DNA of 30,546 nucleotides, taken from positions 1 through 30,546 of IMG/VR virus record IMGVR_UViG_3300036832_001306; one strand, given 5' to 3'. The position numbers and the translations under genes were made by a program. The notes beneath the pieces were generated by a model, which worked only from the letters and a program-made list of their open reading frames with translations, did not search any database and was not told the origin of the DNA. Origin of the DNA: a virus. Positions 26,866 to 30,546 of the stretch are shown here, piece after piece. Numbering within the stretch: position 1 is the first letter of the stretch; every line of letters begins with the position of its first letter.

Positions 26866-27182
26866 AGAACGCAGTTCTTATTACCGACGTTGAGGGCAAG
26901 CCACACGTTCTCATTTTGTCGACGGTGACCGGGTGTGACGTCGAGCCGGGCGAACCTGGCGAGCCCGCGGTGCCAGCGCAGGAAGCGGTGGAAGGTGAGC
27001 CCGGCGAGCCCGCCAGCGAGGGCAATCCAGGCAAGCCCCCGGTCGAGGCCAAGCCTGCGGTCGAAGCCAAAGAGGCGGTGCCCGGGAAGCCCGAGACGGT
27101 GATCATTCACCGCGAGGGTGGCGAGGACATCAAGCTGCAAACCACACGCGCTGCCGTCGTCGATCTGCTGAATGGCGGCTAG
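26862..27182 (+). CDS. Pro/Glu/Gly-rich hypothetical structural-region protein
   Basis: A 106-residue protein coupled by ATGA to the HNH gene, with AGGAG about eight bases upstream. Residues about 28-75 are low complexity with PGEPGEP and EAVEGEPGEPAS-type repeats, flanked by ordered N- and C-terminal segments (VLITDVEGKPHVLIL and TVIIHREGGEDIKL). Similar small Glu/Pro/Ala repeat proteins occur after capsid genes in other phages, function unknown. Confidence 0.7.
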   Translation: MKNAVLITDVEGKPHVLILSTVTGCDVEPGEPGEPAVPAQEAVEGEPGEPASEGNPGKPPVEAKPAVEAKEAVPGKPETVIIHREGGEDIKLQTTRAAVVDLLNGG

Positions 27183-27184
27183 CT

Positions 27185-27400
27185 TTGTCTGATATCAGAG
27201 TGAACCCATCCTATGACGCGCTCGCTCTGATGCTCAAGAAGCACGCGCTGATATCGCGCATCCTGACGCGGCATCCGCCGCCGCCTCGGTCTCTACCAGG
27301 CGCGATGTTGCCTCCTGCCTTCATCCTGATGAAATGGCCGTTGGATGATCTCAGGGTGCTGGCGAAATATGAAAATCCATCAACAGCGGAGAAACTATAA
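27185..27400 (+). CDS. Hypothetical small protein
   Basis: A 71-residue protein with a TTG start (no clear ribosome binding site) two bases after the previous stop. Basic with a Pro-rich middle (TRHPPPPRSLPGAMLPP). It shares one base with the next start (TAATG). No known domain. The start codon is uncertain. Confidence 0.5.
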   Translation: MSDIRVNPSYDALALMLKKHALISRILTRHPPPPRSLPGAMLPPAFILMKWPLDDLRVLAKYENPSTAEKL

Positions 27401-27900
27401 TGCTCGAAGGACCCGTCGATCTCGAAGCCATGGCCGCCAAGTCGGCTAGCCGCCAACCGCAAGCGCCCAGCTCGCTGGCGCTGATGCCGGTGCTTGATGA
27501 GCCACGGCCGCAGCCGCGCGGCATTCCACAGCATACCATCCTGGCGTCGCCGGATCGGCTGCGGGAAGCTTCGCAGTGGGTGACGATGAAGAACTTCCAC
27601 CCGGTGCAGACCCACATCATGATCGATCGGTATTACCAGACGCAGGCGCTGGCGCCTGGCGAGACCAAGTGCTTCGAGATGACGGTGAGCGATATCGAGT
27701 CGCACCGCGAGAAGACGCAAGCCGATCGCGGGTACTATTCATCGGGCCACCTGGTCGGCCAGCCGCTGCCGATGCATCCGGTGCGGTTCGTCGATGTCGA
27801 GCCCTTGCCGTCGGCGCGCCAGGACAACGGGCCCGACGCGGCGATTGCTGCCGCCGCTGCCGTGGCCGCCGCGCGGGCAACGGGGGCGCGAAAGGGCTAG
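27400..27900 (+). CDS. Hypothetical structural-region protein
   Basis: A 166-residue protein. The ordered core is residues about 45-130 (REASQWVTMKNFHPVQTHIM, GETKCFEMTVSDIESHREKT), the ends are Ala/Pro-rich. It lies in the head-tail connector region of the operon, so a virion role is possible. No family recognised. Confidence 0.65.
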   Translation: MLEGPVDLEAMAAKSASRQPQAPSSLALMPVLDEPRPQPRGIPQHTILASPDRLREASQWVTMKNFHPVQTHIMIDRYYQTQALAPGETKCFEMTVSDIESHREKTQADRGYYSSGHLVGQPLPMHPVRFVDVEPLPSARQDNGPDAAIAAAAAVAAARATGARKG

Positions 27901-27901
27901 A

Positions 27902-28396
27902 ATGGCCGCAGCTGATTTCTCTGCCGCTGATTTTAGTCGTGTCGATTTTTCGACTTTCGATTCGCAGGTGCAGAAGGGATCGGTGATGACTGCGACGACG
28001 CAGGACGTCTTCTCTCTGAAGGCTCGCTTCGGCGAGTTCAGCACTGTGCCCGACGCTGCGCTGACCTCGGCGTTCAACGTCGTTGACATGCTGCTCGATT
28101 CCACCGTGTGGCCGAACCAGACCGACTTCGCCAACGCGCGGCTGTTCTATGCCGCACATCTCGCGACGATCCAGCAGATGCAGCTGGCGAATTCCGCAAA
28201 CGGCATTGGCACCGCTGATCTCTACATGTCGAGCATTACCTTCGGCGAGCGCTCGGTGGCGTTCGGGCGCAGACTGAATTTCGGCGAGCAGAAAGGACTC
28301 GCGGGCTCGGGCGAGGAAATGCTGTCGATGACAACGTACGGACAACTTTTTATTCAGCTCCGAAACCGAAATATTTTTGGAGTCATGGTAATCTAA
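27902..28396 (+). CDS. DUF4054-like head-tail connector protein
   Basis: A 164-residue protein with AAAGGG about seven bases before ATG 27902. The DUF4054 layout is visible: VFSLKARFGEFSTVPDAALT, then STVWPNQTDFANARLFYAAH, a QMQLANSANG region and the ending TTYGQLFIQLRNRNIFGVMV. The family is found next to capsid genes in phages and is thought to form the head-tail adaptor. The C-terminus is complete, so the GIY-YIG gene entered after it. Confidence 0.8.
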   Translation: MAAADFSAADFSRVDFSTFDSQVQKGSVMTATTQDVFSLKARFGEFSTVPDAALTSAFNVVDMLLDSTVWPNQTDFANARLFYAAHLATIQQMQLANSANGIGTADLYMSSITFGERSVAFGRRLNFGEQKGLAGSGEEMLSMTTYGQLFIQLRNRNIFGVMVI

Positions 28397-28419
28397 CGCC
28401 TCACCAATTGGGGGTTTCC

Positions 28420-29034
28420 ATGACTGTATGGACAACTTTTCCGAGCGATCGCCCGGCCGTCACTGACCTGAGGTGGGAGGCTGGCTACTATGTCTATGAA
28501 ATCACCGTCGACGGTATCGTCAGGTATGTCGGCTGCGGCAAGAACGGCAAGAACGGCAGGGTCTTCGATCATCTGCGCGAAACCAGATACGCGCCTGCCG
28601 TAATGATACGGGCGGTCATCGCGAGTGGAGCGAAGGTCCAATATCGCATCGTCTGTGACGGTATGGCCAAGAAGGACGCACTTCGAGAAGAGCGTAAGTT
28701 AGTGGCCAGCCACAGTAGCTTATGGACTCCCAATCCGGCTTACCGTGGTCAAGCGAGCAAGAGGCGCTGGTTTAAGCCTGGGGCAGGTGCTCACCACTCT
28801 CAAAAGATGCGCGATAAGTGGAATGAACCAGAATTTCGAGAGACGCATACCGCTCGTCTCAAGAGAGTATGGCACCGACGCGAACGCGGCATCAAGCTAA
28901 CGAAGGATAAGGTGATGGAGATACGTGGCTTGATCGGCACCGAAACGCAAGCCGCTATCGCCAAGCGTTTTGGCGTCTCGCAATCGAGTGTTTGCGATAT
29001 CGCCAAGGGGCGCACTTGGTTACGGGAATTATAA
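28420..29034 (+). CDS. Free-standing GIY-YIG homing endonuclease
   Basis: A 204-residue protein. The catalytic domain (20-105) has YYVYEI (23-28) and RYVGCGK (35-41) as the GIY-YIG pair, followed by Arg47, His51, the catalytic-type Glu in ALREERKLVA (90-91) and Asn105. The C-terminus (165-204) is a helix-turn-helix: QAAIAKRFGVSQSSVCDIAK and RTWL, the common DNA-binding tail of phage endonucleases. GGGGG lies five bases before ATG 28420. It sits between two intact connector genes. Confidence 0.88.
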   Translation: MTVWTTFPSDRPAVTDLRWEAGYYVYEITVDGIVRYVGCGKNGKNGRVFDHLRETRYAPAVMIRAVIASGAKVQYRIVCDGMAKKDALREERKLVASHSSLWTPNPAYRGQASKRRWFKPGAGAHHSQKMRDKWNEPEFRETHTARLKRVWHRRERGIKLTKDKVMEIRGLIGTETQAAIAKRFGVSQSSVCDIAKGRTWLREL

Positions 29035-29035
29035 A

Positions 29036-29479
29036 ATGCTCGACTGGCGCATCCTGCAGGGATGGATGGACGGTATCGTCGATGATCAGTTCGCCGAGCC
29101 GGTGCATTTGATTCCGTGGAGTGGCGGCCAGCGTGTTTCCGATGAGGGCACACAGGACCCGGCGCGGGCGGTTGTCATCACGGTCGGTGTTTATCGCACG
29201 TCTGGCTCTGCGACCGGTGATGTGATGGCGCCGGGCGTCACCGTGCAGACGCAGGTTGCGCAGGAGTGGGTCGAGATCACCGAGCAAAACATGGGTGACC
29301 CCGCCAACTGGCACGCCTACGACCGGGTCTTCCTGCCAGACCAGTTGCCGAACCAGCAGTGGCACACCATTCTGAAGGTCAATCCGTCGGCGACCAAGCG
29401 CTACCAGGTTATGCTGGCCCGGCTGCAGCAAGGGCCCGGCTGGGTCCCTGAGCAAGAGACCTGGACGCGACCGCCATGA
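29036..29479 (+). CDS. Putative head-tail joining protein
   Basis: A 147-residue protein starting one base after the GIY-YIG stop, with weak upstream GGGAAT. The middle and end are mixed strands and turns (ARAVVITVGVYRTSG, TVQTQVAQEWVEIT, WHTILKVNPSATKRYQVMLA). Its position between DUF4054 and the partial 29958 gene points to a neck/connector role. No family name is certain. Its last bases overlap the HNH start (ATGA). Confidence 0.65.
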   Translation: MLDWRILQGWMDGIVDDQFAEPVHLIPWSGGQRVSDEGTQDPARAVVITVGVYRTSGSATGDVMAPGVTVQTQVAQEWVEITEQNMGDPANWHAYDRVFLPDQLPNQQWHTILKVNPSATKRYQVMLARLQQGPGWVPEQETWTRPP

Positions 29480-29961
29480 TGACACCAGCACAGTTTTTCC
29501 GCGCAGCTCTCGTCTACGAAGGCGATGATTGTTTGCTTTGGCCGTACGGCACTGGAGCTGGTCGCCCTGGTATTAAATATCCGCAGATGTCTGTTGGCGG
29601 GGTGAGGTGCAGTGTTCATCACAAGGTTTGCGAGCATGCGCACGGCCTGCGCCCCAGTATGAAGCATGGTGCTCTTCACTCTTGTGGAGTGAGTCTATGC
29701 GTTGCGAAGCGACATCTTTATTGGGGAACACAGAAAGACAACGTGGCCGACGCCAAGCGGCACGGCACCTTTGTCGCCGTTGTCGATACCGGCAAACGAG
29801 CGCGTGGCATTGATCATCAAAATACTAAGCTCACCATCGAGCAGGTACGAGAGATCAGGACATTGAAGCTTTCGCAAAGAAAGATTGCTGCACGTTACGG
29901 TGTATCGCGTGGTGCGATTATGAGTATCCAATACGGGCGCAGCTGGGGTTGGCTTCAGTGA
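29476..29961 (+). CDS. HNH endonuclease, possibly inactive
   Basis: A 161-residue protein. The HNH_3-like domain (about 15-95) contains DDCLLWPYG, VHHKVCEHAHG and LHSCGVSLCVAKRHLYWGTQ with KDNVADAKRHG. Where the family has CxNPxHL, this protein has CVAKRHL, so the central Asn is missing. The C-terminal 45 residues are a helix-turn-helix (TLKLSQRKIAARYGVSRGAI, GRSW). It overlaps both neighbours by four bases (ATGA before, GTGA after). Its Asn loss may make it catalytically weak. Confidence 0.85.
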   Translation: MMTPAQFFRAALVYEGDDCLLWPYGTGAGRPGIKYPQMSVGGVRCSVHHKVCEHAHGLRPSMKHGALHSCGVSLCVAKRHLYWGTQKDNVADAKRHGTFVAVVDTGKRARGIDHQNTKLTIEQVREIRTLKLSQRKIAARYGVSRGAIMSIQYGRSWGWLQ

Positions 29962-30546
29962 GTCTCCTGAGAGCTATCTTGCGCGCCTGTGCGGTGGGTT
30001 CATTGCGGGATCAGACTTGGGCAGAGGAGAGGGTGTTCGACTCTGATCTCACCCCGCTGGCGCAGGCGGTTTACGGTGGTCCGGCAAAACCGTATATCGT
30101 AATTTACACTGATCAAGACGATGTTGTGCCGGTTATGGGCGTCGGCGAGATTTACTCCGGCGAGAACCGGTCGCTGTCGCTTGCCATCGAAATCGGCATT
30201 GCAGGCGCGGTGCGCTCGACACCCGGCGATCCGCTTTCGCCATTGACGATCAAGTTTGCGGCGACCGACATGGGCATGGAATGGGCGTGCGACGTGGTGT
30301 CGGCGCAGGTGCTCGCGGCGTTATCGGGCAATGCCAAGAGCGAGTGGGGCGAGCTGTTCAAGAAGATGACCGCGAGTATCCGCCGCATGCCGTCGCGGCG
30401 CGGTGGTCAGGCGTCGACTGGCGTGCGTTTCGCGTCGCGGCGCATCATCTTCGTGCTGCAGCCGATGTACGATTTCTCGCCAGGCGTCGTGCCGTCGCCG
30501 AAGCATCCGGTGTGGGAGTTCATCGCGCTGGCGCGCTCGCAGCCTG
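29958..30546 (+). CDS. Head-tail completion-type protein, partial (3' end outside window)
   Basis: The frame opens at GTG 29958, overlapping the HNH stop, and stays open to the window end (196 residues visible). It begins SLLRAILRACAVGSLRDQTW and continues KPYIVIYTDQDD, a pattern found in phage genes after connector genes, then LSPLTIKFAATDMGMEWACD. Likely a neck or tail-completion protein; the family name is uncertain. No anomalies seen. Confidence 0.7.
   Translation, partial: MSLLRAILRACAVGSLRDQTWAEERVFDSDLTPLAQAVYGGPAKPYIVIYTDQDDVVPVMGVGEIYSGENRSLSLAIEIGIAGAVRSTPGDPLSPLTIKFAATDMGMEWACDVVSAQVLAALSGNAKSEWGELFKKMTASIRRMPSRRGGQASTGVRFASRRIIFVLQPMYDFSPGVVPSPKHPVWEFIALARSQP

Noticed and set aside
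27617-28435. 272-residue minus-strand frame
   Set aside because: Shadow of two structural genes; Arg/Ser-rich with no domain.

Overview
This window is a stretch of a tailed double-stranded DNA phage or prophage (Caudoviricetes). It carries a replication module and most of a head-morphogenesis module: terminase large subunit, portal, Mu F/SPP1 gp7-like head morphogenesis protein, DUF2213 prohead protease/scaffold, cement protein, DUF2184-type major capsid protein and head-tail connectors. The DNA is GC-rich, with frequent ATGA/GTGA start-stop overlaps and several GTG or TTG starts. This fits a phage of a GC-rich proteobacterium, perhaps an alphaproteobacterium; the host is inferred, not shown. 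No rRNA, tRNA, CRISPR array or integrase was recognised.

Layout. (1) 3-4681, plus strand: end of an SF2 helicase, zinc-ribbon/Toprim primase, SSB and a chain of small overlapping genes. (2) 4599-8597, minus strand: a tightly coupled leftward operon of small proteins (zinc ribbons, an HTH regulator, a Rap1a/Tai-like secreted protein, a membrane protein). A promoter candidate lies at 8956-8983, and a leader with two strong hairpins separates it from the genes. (3) 9017-10009: a small plus-strand zinc protein and three minus-strand genes facing a shared bidirectional terminator. (4) 10062-12290, plus strand: a chain from a DUF5681-like protein (possible small terminase) through HTH and zinc-ribbon proteins, ending at a terminator. 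(5) 12358-18216: terminase large subunit, a large AT-richer tail spike, small envelope/lysis-type proteins, a GGCNN pentamer repeat and a terminator. (6) 18242-30546: portal to head-tail completion genes, interrupted by four putative homing endonucleases.

The most striking object is in the head morphogenesis gene (19765-22245). A complete 431-residue intein (20644-21936) sits at the conserved metal-binding Cys of the Mu F domain. Its sense strand shows no recognisable endonuclease. The opposite strand encodes a 395-residue protein with four CxxC...CxxxC fingers, a Vsr/DUF559-like nuclease core and two further zinc fingers (20674-21861). Mobility and protein splicing therefore appear to be encoded on opposite strands of the same DNA, with codons in exact register. 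An 85-residue insertion in the Hint fold is the mirror image of the two C-terminal zinc fingers, and the same finger type begins the free-standing HNH gene after the capsid gene.

Three more putative homing endonucleases (HNH at 26323, GIY-YIG at 28420, HNH at 29476) lie between intact structural genes, joined to one or both neighbours by short overlaps. The first has its ribosome binding site buried in a hairpin, and the last has lost the usual HNH Asn.
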